DNA from: Streptomyces buecherae
Lineage (GTDB): Bacteria; Actinomycetota; Actinomycetes; Streptomycetales; Streptomycetaceae
Assembly (NCBI RefSeq): GCF_014295035.1
Contig: NZ_CP060404.1
Span: forward strand, 7,418,501 to 7,482,500
Reading direction: 5' to 3'
DNA length: 64,000 nucleotides
A program made the translations under genes and the position numbers. Under the pieces are notes generated by a model that was not told the origin of the DNA, did no database searches, and saw only the letters and a list, made by a program, of their open reading frames with translations. This document shows positions 7,482 to 16,045 of this stretch, one piece after another; positions within the stretch are counted from its first letter, which is position 1, and every line of letters begins with the position of its first letter.

Positions 7482-8146
7482 GTGACTACTTAACCACTGA
7501 GCGCCCGGCGCGCCAAGCGAGGCGCCGGCCGGGGGACGCCCAGGGGCCGTGCTCGGCGGGCGCCCGGCCAGGTCGGCGCGGTGGTGGGGAGCGCGCGGGG
7601 GCGGGGCGGCGCGAGGTACTGACCAATCACTCAGAGGGCTTCGAGCCTGGTCGGGTCCCCTTCCGGGCCGCGCTCGTCGGGTTCGAGGCGCGCGCCACCG
7701 TCAGAGGGTGAGGTGGGGGGCTGGCCGCGCGGGCGTCGACGGGAGGCGGCGCCGGTGGCGGCGTGGCCGGGGTGGCGTACGGGGCCTCGGCGGGTCTGTG
7801 GCGCGCCATCCTTCCTTCGGGGCAGGGAAGCGGGTCGACGCGGTGTGAGCGCTCGCTGGCGCGATCGGGCCTACCGGCCTCTACAGTGTCGTCGATTCTG
7901 TGACCGTGGCCGACGGAACGGAACCGGAGGAACGCCGTGGCGGCCCTGGCGACCCGAGTTCCCCGACCCCAACGACGTACGACAGACCCCGCGATACGTA
8001 ACGGTGTTGTCCCGCGCGCGGCGGTGTCGGTGCGGCGTCCCGGCCACGTCGGCCGCGCCGGAACGGAATGGCCGGGATCGGCGGGCAGGTCGTCGGGCTC
8101 GTCCGTGGGGGCGCGGCCGGGCGCCGCGCCCCCGGGGCGTTCGCAG
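7482..8146. other. Long non-coding stretch with a diverged promoter duplicate
   Basis: No frame in these 665 bases has protein-like composition. At 7854-7898 the sequence (CGCTGGCGC, 27 bp later CTACAGTG..GT.GATT) repeats the block at 1301-1345, but the right palindrome arm has decayed. A good ribosome-binding stretch (CCGGAGGAACGCC) before GTG at 7937 leads into an unconvincing frame that runs antisense into the 8147 gene, so this may be the remnant of a lost gene. Confidence 0.4.
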
Positions 8147-8563
8147 TCACGGGGTGGTACGGGCCGACCACACCTGTGTCATCAGGACGGCGCCCGCTCC
8201 GAACAGCGCCACGCCGAGCGGCACGTGCAGGGAGAGGTCGCCGCTGCCGCCGACCACGAACTGCACGCTGGTCAACGCGAGCAGCACCACGGTGGTGGCC
8301 AGGTACCGCGCCGTCGCGCGATCCGCCCGCCAGGCCAGGACCGCGGCGGTCGTCTGGAGGACCAGCGCGACCGTGACGAAGGCGCCCGTGGTGTGGTGCA
8401 CCTCGCTGCCGTCCGTGCCGGACATGAGGCGTCCGGCGGTGATCCCCTGCACCAGCAGCGTGGCGGCCAGGAAGGCCGTCGTCGCCTTCATCAGGCCGAA
8501 GAACCGGGGAGGCCGGCCCCGCGCCGCGCGGGCCGGGGCAGGTGGCTGGGTCGGTGATGGCAT
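8147..8563 (-). CDS. Hypothetical four-TM membrane protein
   Basis: A 138-residue protein. After a proline-rich cytoplasmic N-terminus come four hydrophobic segments (FFGLMKATTAFLAATLLVQG; GAFVTVALVLQTTAAVLAW; ARYLATTVVLLALTSVQFVV; LHVPLGVALFGAGAVLMTQV). An HHTTG motif sits after the first helix and a HVPLG motif in the last; buried histidines of this kind are seen in small heme-binding-like membrane proteins, but no function can be assigned. It follows the epimerase-like gene on the same strand after 112 bases, so it may be cotranscribed as part of the ECF41 regulon. The ATG at 8563 has GGAGAG upstream. Confidence 0.7.
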   Translation of the reverse strand: MPSPTQPPAPARAARGRPPRFFGLMKATTAFLAATLLVQGITAGRLMSGTDGSEVHHTTGAFVTVALVLQTTAAVLAWRADRATARYLATTVVLLALTSVQFVVGGSGDLSLHVPLGVALFGAGAVLMTQVWSARTTP

Positions 8564-8675
8564 CGCGTCTCTCCGTGGTGGGTCAGGGGTGCTGGTGGGG
8601 GCGGCGCGGCGGGCCGTGCGCAAGGCCTCAGCCCGCCCCGCGTCGGGCCGCCCCCTCGGTGCGGGTTCGGGAGGG

Positions 8676-9443
8676 TCAGGCGCGGGCGTCGAGCCACTCC
8701 TGGAAGGTGGGACCGGCGAGCTTGGCGTGCGGGCTGGGCAGGAACCCGCCGGCCGCGGCGATCTCGGCGTCGGGTATGCCGGCGCCGTCGACCTCGACGA
8801 CGTCGATGCCGCGGCGGGCGCCGAGGAGCCGGGCCGCCTCGGCCATGACCTCCCGGCGGGGCCCGGCGACCTCGGGGATCGGCGTGTCGGGCGCCGCCGG
8901 GCCGGGCGCGTCGGCGTCGGTGGCCAGGTCGACCAGCGTCTCGGCCACGGTGCGGCAGGCCACGAGCTGGGTGGGCAGGGCCGGTACGTAGGCGACGTCG
9001 CCCTGCCGCCAGTCCAGGAGCTGGTCGACGAACTCGTGGAACTGCGCGGCCCGCAGGACGCGGGCGGGCAGCGGGCCGGCCAGGGTGGCTTCCTCGTGCA
9101 CCTGCTGGGCGGCGACGAAACCGGCGGTGGCCTTGTCGGCGCCGATGATGGACACGGCGACGAGGTGGCCGACTCCGGCGCGTTGGCCGGCCTCGTGCAG
9201 GTTGGCCGTGGCGGTGCGGAAGAACTCCGTGGCCGCCTCCTGGTCGGAGGCGTGCCACGACGCGACGTCGATGATGACGTCGACCCCGGCGAGGGCGTCG
9301 GCCAGGCCCGTACCGGTGACGATGTCCACGCCGGTGGCGCGGGACATCGACACGACCTGGTGCCCCCGCTCGGCGAGGACGTCCACGACGTGACGTCCCA
9401 GCCGTCCGGTCGCTCCTGCCACGGCGAACTTGACGGTGCTCAT
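8676..9443 (-). CDS. NAD(P)-binding NmrA/SDR-like epimerase (probable ECF41 target)
   Basis: A 255-residue protein with an N-terminal Rossmann glycine motif (FAVAGATGRLGRHVVDVL), an atypical-SDR/NmrA core through about residue 150, and a C-terminal region ending QEWLDARA. The active-site Tyr-x-x-x-Lys of classical SDRs is not evident, as usual for NmrA-like proteins. It is divergent from an ECF41 sigma factor at 9641. ECF41 factors are known to transcribe adjacent carboxymuconolactone decarboxylase, oxidoreductase or epimerase genes, so this is the likely target. A promoter candidate lies at 9524-9551. Confidence 0.85.
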   Translation of the reverse strand: MSTVKFAVAGATGRLGRHVVDVLAERGHQVVSMSRATGVDIVTGTGLADALAGVDVIIDVASWHASDQEAATEFFRTATANLHEAGQRAGVGHLVAVSIIGADKATAGFVAAQQVHEEATLAGPLPARVLRAAQFHEFVDQLLDWRQGDVAYVPALPTQLVACRTVAETLVDLATDADAPGPAAPDTPIPEVAGPRREVMAEAARLLGARRGIDVVEVDGAGIPDAEIAAAGGFLPSPHAKLAGPTFQEWLDARA

Positions 9444-9523
9444 GTTCCCTGTCCCTCTTCCTGGGTGCGTGTGCTGGGTCGGTGCGGTGGCGCATCAACG
9501 CACACCAGACGCCCGCGTCAGGG

Positions 9524-9551
9524 CACGCGTAACAACCACGCTCGTGTGACG
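9524..9551 (-). promoter_or_regulatory. Candidate ECF41-type promoter for the epimerase gene
   Basis: On the reverse strand CGTCACA (9545-9551) is followed after 17 bases by CGTG (9524-9527). The published ECF41 target promoter is TGTCACA in the -35 and CGTC in the -10 position, so each element differs by one base. It lies about 80 bases upstream of the epimerase start. Confidence 0.5.
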
Positions 9552-9640
9552 TAAGCCACCGCGCGAGGGTGTTACGGAGCCAGGGGCACCGACGTCCAGT
9601 GCGTGCGGCAGTGTGGAGAGACCAGCGGGTGGGAGTCTGT

Positions 9641-10588
9641 ATGAACGAGCACGGCGATCCGGTCACGAGCCTGGCCGAGCGATTGCGGCCCGGCGGTCGG
9701 GCGGAGCCGGTGGACGCGGCCACCGAGGCGTTCGTCGCCCACCGGAACCTGCTGTTCACCGTCGCCTACGAGATGCTCGGCTCGGCCGCCGACGCCGAGG
9801 ACGTGCTGCAGGAGACGTGGTTGCGGTGGGTGGGCGTGGACCTTGCGACCGTACGGGAGGAGCGCGCCTACCTGGTGCGGATCGTCACCCGGCAGGCGCT
9901 GGACCGGATGCGCGCGCTCAGCCGACGCAAGGAGTCCTACGTCGGCCCCTGGCTGCCCGAGCCGCTGCTGACCGCACCGGACGTCGCCGAGGACGTCGAA
10001 CTGGCCGACAGCGTGTCGATGGCCATGCTGCTCGTCCTGGAGACGCTCCAACCGGTGGAACGGGCGGTGTTCGTGCTGCGCGAGGTGTTCGCCGTCGAGT
10101 ACGAGGAGATCGCCGAGGCCGTCGGCAGGAGCCCGGCCGCCGTCCGTCAACTCGCCTACCGGGCCCGGTCGCACGTTGCCGCGCGCCGACCGCGCGGCCC
10201 CGTCTCACCCGCCCAGACCCGGGCCGCGCTCCGGGCCTTCCAACGCGCCGTCGAGACCGGGGAGTTGCAGAGCCTCCTCGACATCCTCGCGCCGGACGTG
10301 GTCGCCCTGAGCGACGGCGGGGGAGTCAGGCACGCCCTGCTCCAACCCGTCGTCGGCGCGGACCGGGTGGCCCGCCTGCTGGCCGCCGGCTGGTGGCGGC
10401 GCGACGCCGAGAGGTCGGTCGAACCGGTGCAGATCAACGGCGGCCCGGGGCTCCTGGTCCGGGTGGGTGGGGAGATCGACGGCGTGGTGGCGGTGCGGGT
10501 CGAGGACGGCTACGTCACCGGCGCCTACCACGTCCGCAACCCCGAGAAGCTGTCCCGGGTGGCGCGCGAGACCGCCGTCAGCCGCTGA
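9641..10588 (+). CDS. sigJ: ECF41-type sigma factor (SigJ-like) with SnoaL-like C-terminal domain
   Basis: A 315-residue protein: sigma region 2 at about residues 24-95 (ENLLF-type helix, then AEDVLQETWLRW), region 4 at about 130-185 (LQPVERAVFVLREVFAVEYEEIAEAVG), then a ~115-residue NTF2/SnoaL-like domain. The ECF41 hallmarks are all present: WLPEPL in the linker (about residue 105), SDGGG in the C-terminal domain, and NPEKL near the end. In this group the fused C-terminal domain modulates sigma activity in place of an anti-sigma factor. The ATG at 9641 is used; an in-frame TTG/CTG-type extension upstream has no family support. It is divergent from its likely target at 9443 and convergent with ssuD. 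Confidence 0.92.
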   Translation: MNEHGDPVTSLAERLRPGGRAEPVDAATEAFVAHRNLLFTVAYEMLGSAADAEDVLQETWLRWVGVDLATVREERAYLVRIVTRQALDRMRALSRRKESYVGPWLPEPLLTAPDVAEDVELADSVSMAMLLVLETLQPVERAVFVLREVFAVEYEEIAEAVGRSPAAVRQLAYRARSHVAARRPRGPVSPAQTRAALRAFQRAVETGELQSLLDILAPDVVALSDGGGVRHALLQPVVGADRVARLLAAGWWRRDAERSVEPVQINGGPGLLVRVGGEIDGVVAVRVEDGYVTGAYHVRNPEKLSRVARETAVSR

Positions 10589-10597
10589 GCTGCCCTC

Positions 10598-11719
10598 TCA
10601 CGCCGCTGCGGGCGCGGCCTTCGCCGGGTGGGCCCACAGGCCCCGCGCGGCCAGGCGCGGCAGGACGCCCTCGCCGAACCAGTACGCCTCCTCCAGGTGC
10701 GGGTAACCGGAGAGCACGAACTCGTCGATGCCAAGCCGGTGGTACTCGATGACGCGCTCGGCCACCTCGTCGTGGCTGCCGACCAGCGCGGTGCCCGCGC
10801 CGCCGCGTACCAACCCGATGCCGGCCCACAGGTTCGGGTGGATCTCCAGGCCGTCCCGCTCGCCGCCGTGCAGGGCGAGCATCCGCCGCTGGCCCTCCGA
10901 CTCGCTGCGGGCGAGCCCGCTCTGTACCGCGCGCACGGTCTGGGGGTCGAAGCCGTCCAGCAGCCGCCGCGCCTCGGCCCACGCCTGCTCCGCGCTGTCC
11001 CGCGTGATGACGTGCAGGCGGATGCCGAAGCGGACGTCGCGGCCCTCCTTCTCGGCCAGCCCCCGCACCCAGGCGATCTTCTCGGCCACCTGCGCGGGCG
11101 GCTCGCCCCAGGTGAGGTAGACCCGCGCGTGGCGGGCGGCCACCTCGCCCGCGACGGGCGACGAGCCGCCGAAGTAGATCTCCGGCACCGGGGCGGGCAG
11201 GTGGGCCAGCCGCGCGTCCGCCACCCGCAGGTGCTCGCCCGCCAGGTCCACCCGCTCGCCGCGCCACAACCCGCGGACGACCCGCAGGAACTCGTCCGTA
11301 CGGGCGTAGCGCGCGTCCTTGTCCAGGAAGTCGCCGTAGGCCCGCTGCTCGTGGCTCTCGCCGCCGGTGACCACGTTCAGCAGCAGCCGGCCGCCGGTCT
11401 GGCGCTGGTAGGTGGCGGCCATCTGGGCCGCGAGGGTGGGCGAGACGAACCCCGGGCGGAAGGCGACCAGGAACCTCAGCCGCTCGGTGTGCTGGCTGAC
11501 CATGGCGGTCGTCAGCCAGGCGTCCTCGCACCAGGCGCCGGTCGGCGTCAGCGCGCCGACGAAGCCCAGCTCCTCGGCGGCGCGGGCGATCTGTGTCAGG
11601 TAGCCGATGGTCGGCGGGCGGTCGCCGCCGGCCGCGGTGACCGGCGTGCCGTGGCCGCCGCCGACGACGTGGCGGCTGTCGCCGTTGGTGGGCAGGAACC
11701 AGTGGAAGGTGAGGCTCAT
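10598..11719 (-). CDS. ssuD: FMNH2-dependent alkanesulfonate monooxygenase SsuD
   Basis: A 373-residue luciferase-like (TIM-barrel) monooxygenase beginning SLTFHWFLPTNGDSRHVVGG, the conserved SsuD N-terminus. Also present are RFLVAFRPGFVSPTLAAQM, the NVVTGG phosphate-binding segment and EIYFGGSSPVAG. SsuD cleaves alkanesulfonates to aldehyde and sulfite with FMNH2 and O2, supplying sulfur during sulfate starvation. It lies 40 bases downstream of ssuE, which provides the reduced flavin, and is probably cotranscribed with it. The ATG at 11719 matches the family start. No dedicated SsuABC sulfonate transporter is visible in the window. Confidence 0.93.
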   Translation of the reverse strand: MSLTFHWFLPTNGDSRHVVGGGHGTPVTAAGGDRPPTIGYLTQIARAAEELGFVGALTPTGAWCEDAWLTTAMVSQHTERLRFLVAFRPGFVSPTLAAQMAATYQRQTGGRLLLNVVTGGESHEQRAYGDFLDKDARYARTDEFLRVVRGLWRGERVDLAGEHLRVADARLAHLPAPVPEIYFGGSSPVAGEVAARHARVYLTWGEPPAQVAEKIAWVRGLAEKEGRDVRFGIRLHVITRDSAEQAWAEARRLLDGFDPQTVRAVQSGLARSESEGQRRMLALHGGERDGLEIHPNLWAGIGLVRGGAGTALVGSHDEVAERVIEYHRLGIDEFVLSGYPHLEEAYWFGEGVLPRLAARGLWAHPAKAAPAAA

Positions 11720-11759
11720 GGGGCGCACGCCCTTCGCGCGAGGGGGTGGGTGGGGGCGC

Positions 11760-12317
11760 TCATCCGGTGGCCGCCAGTACGGTCGTGCGGCCACCGAGCG
11801 CGGCCGAGAACTGGTCCGCGACCTGCTCCAGGGCGCCGGCCGCGGCCGGGGCGATGGTCAGCGCGCCGTCGTCGCCGACGGTGAGGTCCTTGTCGAGCGT
11901 GAACCAGCCCTGCACGATGTGCGCCGCGCCCATGGAGTTGAGCACGGGGCGCAGCGCGTAGTCGATGGCCAGTACGTGCGCGGTGGTGCCGCCGGTGGCC
12001 AGCGGGAGGACGGTCTTGTCGGCCAGCGCGTACTGCGGCAGCAGGTCGAGCAGCGACTTGAGCAGGCCGGAGTAGGCGGCCTTGTAGATGGGGGTGCCGA
12101 TCACCACACCCTGCGCCCGCGCGAACTGGGCCGTGGCCGCCACGATCGCCGGGTGCTGGAAGTCGGCCCCGAGCAGCGCCTCGGCCGGGATGGTCCGGAC
12201 GTCGAGCGGGACCACCTCGTGTCCCTGGGAGGCGAGTCGGGCGTCGAGGTGGCGCAGCAACCTGGCGGTGCGCGAGGTCGCGGACGGGCTTCCGGAGACG
12301 GACAGGACGGTGGCCAT
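11760..12317 (-). CDS. ssuE: NAD(P)H-dependent FMN reductase SsuE
   Basis: A 185-residue flavodoxin-fold reductase starting MATVLSVSGSPSATSRTARL, the flavin-phosphate-binding loop of the SsuE/MsuE family, followed by GVVIGTPIYKAAYSGLLKSLLDLLP, the second FMN-binding segment. It reduces FMN and hands FMNH2 to SsuD and probably to the other luciferase-like monooxygenases encoded nearby. The ATG at 12317 is preceded by AAGGT; longer in-frame extensions are Arg/Pro-rich and not family-like. It is the first gene of an ssuED unit. Confidence 0.92.
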   Translation of the reverse strand: MATVLSVSGSPSATSRTARLLRHLDARLASQGHEVVPLDVRTIPAEALLGADFQHPAIVAATAQFARAQGVVIGTPIYKAAYSGLLKSLLDLLPQYALADKTVLPLATGGTTAHVLAIDYALRPVLNSMGAAHIVQGWFTLDKDLTVGDDGALTIAPAAAGALEQVADQFSAALGGRTTVLAATG

Positions 12318-12989
12318 GACGGGGACCTTTCGAAGACCAGGGGTGCGGTCGAAGCGGCGGCGTACGGACGCCGACCGGCGGGGCCGGGGAGTGCGGGCGG
12401 GAACGCGCCCCGGGCGTCGCGGGCGGTGCGGGGCGAGGGTGCCGGGGCCCGGTGACGAGGTGCGCGGCGCATGCTTTTCCGCCGCCTCCACACCAGTCGA
12501 TGCCGTATGCACGCAGACGTGCGAGGAGATCTGCTGGCGCCGTTCCCTGGGGAGTTGGGGAATCCGTGGAAAAGGGAGGACAGGAATGTGAACAGACGAC
12601 TCGGCGAGGGAATTCCCGCGCTGTGTCCGCGCCGTCGCGCGGGGAGCGGAAGGGAGAACGAGTGCGCTGGATCGCGGGCTGGTTGGCCCGGGTGATCACT
12701 GGTCAGGGACGATACGACCAGGAGCGCCGGGCGGGAGCGGGCTGCTCCGGGAGGCCGCGCTCTATATCACCGGCGACAGCGGGAACTTGAGACGCGCGCG
12801 AGATCGACATGGCGTCGCCGCGTGAGTTCCTGTCGCTTCATGTCACCGATCTAACCAGGGGAGAGTTCGGCCGGTCAAGAAGGCCGAAATGTGATTCCGC
12901 ATGGCGGACGGATTTCCGATCAATTCCCGCTGACACGCGCGCCCGTGTGGGCCCGCCACTCGGCCCGGGGCCCGGCCGCGCACACCCCG
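12318..12989. other. Intergenic region upstream of ssuED
   Basis: These 672 bases must contain the ssuED promoter and the end of the neighbouring monooxygenase unit. An imperfectly spaced inverted repeat CTGGTC...GACCAG lies at 12699-12721 and a terminator-like hairpin at 12866-12888. I looked for a Cys-terminated leader peptide like that at 19008-19085 and did not find a convincing one. Confidence 0.5.
12866..12888 (-). terminator. Terminator hairpin downstream of the monooxygenase operon
   Basis: TTCGGCC (12866-12872) pairs perfectly with GGCCGAA (12882-12888) around a 9-base loop, about 100 bases past the stop of the reverse-strand monooxygenase gene ending at 12990. Confidence 0.5.
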
Positions 12990-14087
12990 TCAGGTCACGG
13001 GCGTGCTCCGCTCCTCGTGGGCCGGGCGTTGCCACAGCGTGGTGGGCGCGGCCTGCCGTACGACCGGCGCGACCTCCTCGGCGAACCGCTGGAGTTGCTC
13101 GAACTGCGCCGGCAGGGCCAGCCCGGAGCTGTCCACGGTGATGGACTGGAGGTCGTGCCGGTAGACCTGGTGGAAGTCGAGGATCTTGTCGATGACCTGC
13201 TGCGGGCTGCCGATCAGGTGCGGGCCGTCGGCGATCGCCTCCTCGATGGTGCGGAAGGGCGTGTTGTAGCCGGGCTTGTCCGCCAGGTGTGGCTTGTACG
13301 TCTGGCGCACCCGCGCCTCGTAGAACTCCTTGAACCGGGCGACGGCCTGTTGCGTGGTGTCCGCCAGGAAGAGGCCGCCCGAACCCGCGCCGACGTAGGC
13401 GTGGGCCGGGTCGTGCCCGTGCGCGGCGAAGCGCTCGCGGTAGTGGTCGATGAGCCGGACGTACGCCGCGCGTGGCTGGATGGCGTTGGCGCTGAACAGC
13501 GGGTCGCCGTGTCGGGCGGCCAGCTCCGGCGAGTTGAGGCTGGTGGCCGAGCCGTGCCAGACGCGCGGCGGGCGCGCGCCGAACGGGCGGGGCACGGTGG
13601 TGGCCCCGTCGAGGGCCGGCCGGAACCGGCCCCGCCAGCTCACCTTCTCCTCCCGCCACAGCCTGCGCAGCAACTCGTACTTCTCGGCCTGGTACTCCCA
13701 CTGCGACTCCTCGTCCAGGCCGAAGAGGTCGAAGTGGCCCATCTCCGCGCCTTTGCCGATCACCAGCTCGACGCGTCCGCCCGAGAGTTGGTCCAGTGTC
13801 GCGTAGTCCTCGGCCACCCGGACCGGGTCCAGGATGGCGACCACGGTCACGCCGGTCAGCAGCCTGATCCGGGTGGTGCGGGCGGCCAGCGCGCCGAGCA
13901 GCACCGTGGGGCTGGAGGACAGGAACGCCCCGGCGTGCCGCTCGCCGACCGCGTAGCCGTCGAAGCCCAACTCCTCGGCCCGCACGCCGGTTTCCACGAC
14001 CTCAGCGAGCCGGTCGGCCGCGGAACCGAGCGCGCCGGTCAGCGGGTGGGGGGCGTGCTGGACGATGGTCAGGACCTGGAATCGCAC
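12990..14087 (-). CDS. LLM-class flavin-dependent monooxygenase (sulfur operon, last gene)
   Basis: A 365-residue luciferase-like protein starting MRFQVLTIVQHAPHPLTGAL. It has EELGFDGYAVGERHAGAF, the RIRLLTGVTVVAILDPVRVAEDYATLDQLSGGRVELVIGKG core typical of bacterial-luciferase TIM barrels, and a C-terminal GSPQQVIDKILDFHQVYRHD. It should use FMNH2 and O2 to oxidise a sulfur-containing substrate; the substrate is not readable. The GTG at 14087 is preceded by GGAGGTACCCC. It follows the ABC substrate-binding protein gene across a strong hairpin at 14132-14172, so it may be expressed at a lower level than the upstream genes. Confidence 0.88.
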   Translation of the reverse strand: MRFQVLTIVQHAPHPLTGALGSAADRLAEVVETGVRAEELGFDGYAVGERHAGAFLSSSPTVLLGALAARTTRIRLLTGVTVVAILDPVRVAEDYATLDQLSGGRVELVIGKGAEMGHFDLFGLDEESQWEYQAEKYELLRRLWREEKVSWRGRFRPALDGATTVPRPFGARPPRVWHGSATSLNSPELAARHGDPLFSANAIQPRAAYVRLIDHYRERFAAHGHDPAHAYVGAGSGGLFLADTTQQAVARFKEFYEARVRQTYKPHLADKPGYNTPFRTIEEAIADGPHLIGSPQQVIDKILDFHQVYRHDLQSITVDSSGLALPAQFEQLQRFAEEVAPVVRQAAPTTLWQRPAHEERSTPVT

Positions 14088-14131
14088 GGGGTACCTCCGG
14101 TGGCGTGGGCCGGGCGTGGGCGCGGGCGGGC

Positions 14132-14172
14132 GCGGCCCCGGCGCCGGGTGGGGAAGCGGGCGCCGGGGCCGC
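14132..14172 (-). terminator. Perfect 14-bp hairpin inside the sulfur operon
   Basis: GCGGCCCCGGCGCC (14132-14145) and its exact complement (14159-14172) enclose a 13-base loop. It begins 10 bases after the substrate-binding-protein stop codon and 45 bases before the next gene's start, so it can act as a partial terminator or as an mRNA 3'-end stabiliser separating segments of the operon. Confidence 0.65.
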
Positions 14173-14182
14173 GGCACGAGGG

Positions 14183-15166
14183 TTACTTGTTGGTCCGCGG
14201 CAGCCCCGGCGGGTTGGTCTCCGACTTCGCCACGGCCTCGTTGGTCAGCCCCCAGCGGGCCAGCACCTTGCCGTACGTGCCGTTGTCGATGACCTCGTTC
14301 AGCGCCTCGGCCAGCGGCTCGACCAGGCCGTTGCCCTTCTTGGTGGTGGCGGCGATGAGTCCCTGGAGGGAGGTGCCGGCGCCCGAGTGGGTGCCGACGA
14401 CCTCGGTCTTGCCGGTGGACGCCGCGTGGTAGGCGGCGTTCGGGTTCGGGCCGAGGTAGAGGTCGATGCGGCGGGAGGCGAGCGCGAGATAGGTGTCGGT
14501 GGCGTTCTGGTAGTACTTGATGTCCACCGGTTCGCGGCCGGCCCGCTCGTTCTCCTTGCTCCACTCCACCAGCAGCTTCTCCTGGTTGGTGCCCGAGCTC
14601 ACGGCGACGGTCCTGCCCGCCACGTCGCGCGGCCCCCTGACCGTGAGCCCGCTGCCCTTGCGGGCCTCGAAGGCGAGGTCGTCCTTGCGGTAGGTGGCGA
14701 AGTCGTAGCGGTCCTTGCGTTCCTCGGTGACGGTGATGTTGCTCGCGCCCATGTCGTACTTGCCGCTGGAGAGCCCGATGAAGATGTTCTCCCAGGAGGT
14801 CGAGGTGAACTGGGGCTTGAGCCCGAGCACGTTCGCGATCAGGGCGGCGATGTCGGTCTCCACGCCGATGAGGGTCTTGTTGTCGGTGGCGTAGAAGTTC
14901 AACGGCGCCGAGGAACCGGAGGAGTTGACGATTTTCAGCGTGCCCCGCTCGCGGATCTCCGCGGGCACCTTGGCCGCGATGGCGTCCACCTTGGGGGTGC
15001 TGATCCGTCTCTGGTCCGGGCTCAGGTTGATCTTCGTACGGGCGCCGGACTTGGCGGCGACCTCGGTACTGCCGCCGTCCGAGGGGTTGCTGCAGGCAGC
15101 GAGGGCGGCGGTGGCCGCGAGGGCGAGCGCCGCGGCCGTGGTGCGGGTGGCGACGAGGGTGCGCAT
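14183..15166 (-). CDS. Amino-acid-type ABC transporter substrate-binding lipoprotein
   Basis: A 327-residue family-3-like solute-binding protein. The N-terminus has a signal peptide and lipobox ALAAC (about residues 20-24), so it is a lipoprotein on the outer face of the membrane. The binding domain shows GTLKIV, the ETDIAALIANVLGLKPQFTSTSWENIF segment and DMGASNITVTEERKDRYDF, which are standard for polar amino acid/cystine binders. The context (luciferase-like monooxygenases, GNAT, single permease and ATPase) suggests an S-containing amino acid or derivative as ligand; that is inference. Confidence 0.9.
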   Translation of the reverse strand: MRTLVATRTTAAALALAATAALAACSNPSDGGSTEVAAKSGARTKINLSPDQRRISTPKVDAIAAKVPAEIRERGTLKIVNSSGSSAPLNFYATDNKTLIGVETDIAALIANVLGLKPQFTSTSWENIFIGLSSGKYDMGASNITVTEERKDRYDFATYRKDDLAFEARKGSGLTVRGPRDVAGRTVAVSSGTNQEKLLVEWSKENERAGREPVDIKYYQNATDTYLALASRRIDLYLGPNPNAAYHAASTGKTEVVGTHSGAGTSLQGLIAATTKKGNGLVEPLAEALNEVIDNGTYGKVLARWGLTNEAVAKSETNPPGLPRTNK

Positions 15167-15280
15167 GGGTGTTCTCCTTGCCTGCGGGTGGAGCGTGAGC
15201 GGTGCGGGTGCGGGGTGTCGCGGGGGTGGGACGGGACGGGGTGGGGGAGAGGCGAAGCGGGTACGGAGCGCGCGCCGGGG

Positions 15281-16045
15281 TCAGAGCACCTTGGACAGGA
15301 AGGCGCGGGTGCGCTCGTGCCGGGGGGCGTCGAGTACGGCGCCGGGTGGGCCCTGTTCCACGACGACGCCGCCGTCCAGGAACGCCACGGTGTCGGCGAC
15401 CTCGCGGGCGAAGCCGATCTCGTGGGTCACGATGATCATCGTGGTGCCGGAGCGGGCCAGGTCCTTGATGACGTCGAGCACCTCGCCGACCAGCTCCGGG
15501 TCGAGCGCGGAGGTCGGCTCGTCGAAGAGCAGCACCTTCGGTTCGATGGCCAGCGCGCGGGCGATGGCCACCCGCTGCTGCTGCCCGCCGGAGAGTTGGC
15601 GGGGGTAGGCGCCGGCCTTGTCGGCCAGGCCGACCCGCGCGAGCAGCCGCTCCGCGGTCGCCACGGCCTCCTTGCGGGGCCGGCGCAGCGCGGCGACCGG
15701 GGCCTCGACGACGTTGTCCAGGACGGTCAGGTGCGGGAAGAGGTGGAAGTGCTGGAAGACGAACCCGATGTGGGTGCGCTGGCGCAGGATGTCCCGTTCC
15801 CGCAGCTCGTACAGCCTGTCGCCGGAGCGCCGGTAGCCGATCAGCTCGCCGTCGATGCTGATCCACCCCCGGTTGACCTTCTCCAGGTGGTTGATCACGC
15901 GCAGCAGCGTGGACTTCCCCGAGCCGGAGGGGCCGAGGAGCGCGGTGACCTCGCCCGCGCGGACCGTGAGGTCGACGCCGCGCAGCACCTTCAGCGCCCC
16001 GAAGCTCTTGTGGACGCCGCGTACGTCCACCATGACCTGGCTCAC
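15281..16045 (-). CDS. Amino-acid-type ABC transporter ATP-binding protein
   Basis: A 254-residue ATPase of the GlnQ/TcyC type: Walker A GPSGSGKST at about residue 35, the Q-loop in FVFQHFHLFPHLTVLDNV, the signature LSGGQQQRV, Walker B VLLFDEPTSALDPE and the switch His in IIVTHEIGFA. The GTG start at 16045 overlaps the permease stop (GTGA) and has GGGGAGG six bases upstream, indicating translational coupling. It energises the single permease encoded immediately upstream. Confidence 0.93.
   Translation of the reverse strand: MSQVMVDVRGVHKSFGALKVLRGVDLTVRAGEVTALLGPSGSGKSTLLRVINHLEKVNRGWISIDGELIGYRRSGDRLYELRERDILRQRTHIGFVFQHFHLFPHLTVLDNVVEAPVAALRRPRKEAVATAERLLARVGLADKAGAYPRQLSGGQQQRVAIARALAIEPKVLLFDEPTSALDPELVGEVLDVIKDLARSGTTMIIVTHEIGFAREVADTVAFLDGGVVVEQGPPGAVLDAPRHERTRAFLSKVL

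Noticed and set aside
7713..9554. A 613-residue forward frame
   Set aside because: It runs antisense to the membrane protein and epimerase genes, and its composition (Arg/Gly/Ala rich, no motifs) is typical of a complementary-frame artefact in high-GC DNA.
12318..12720. A cysteine leader peptide upstream of ssuE like that at 19008-19085
   Set aside because: The Cys-containing frame near 12490-12540 (with GIDWCGGG) lacks a start, terminal Cys-Arg-stop pattern and a following hairpin.
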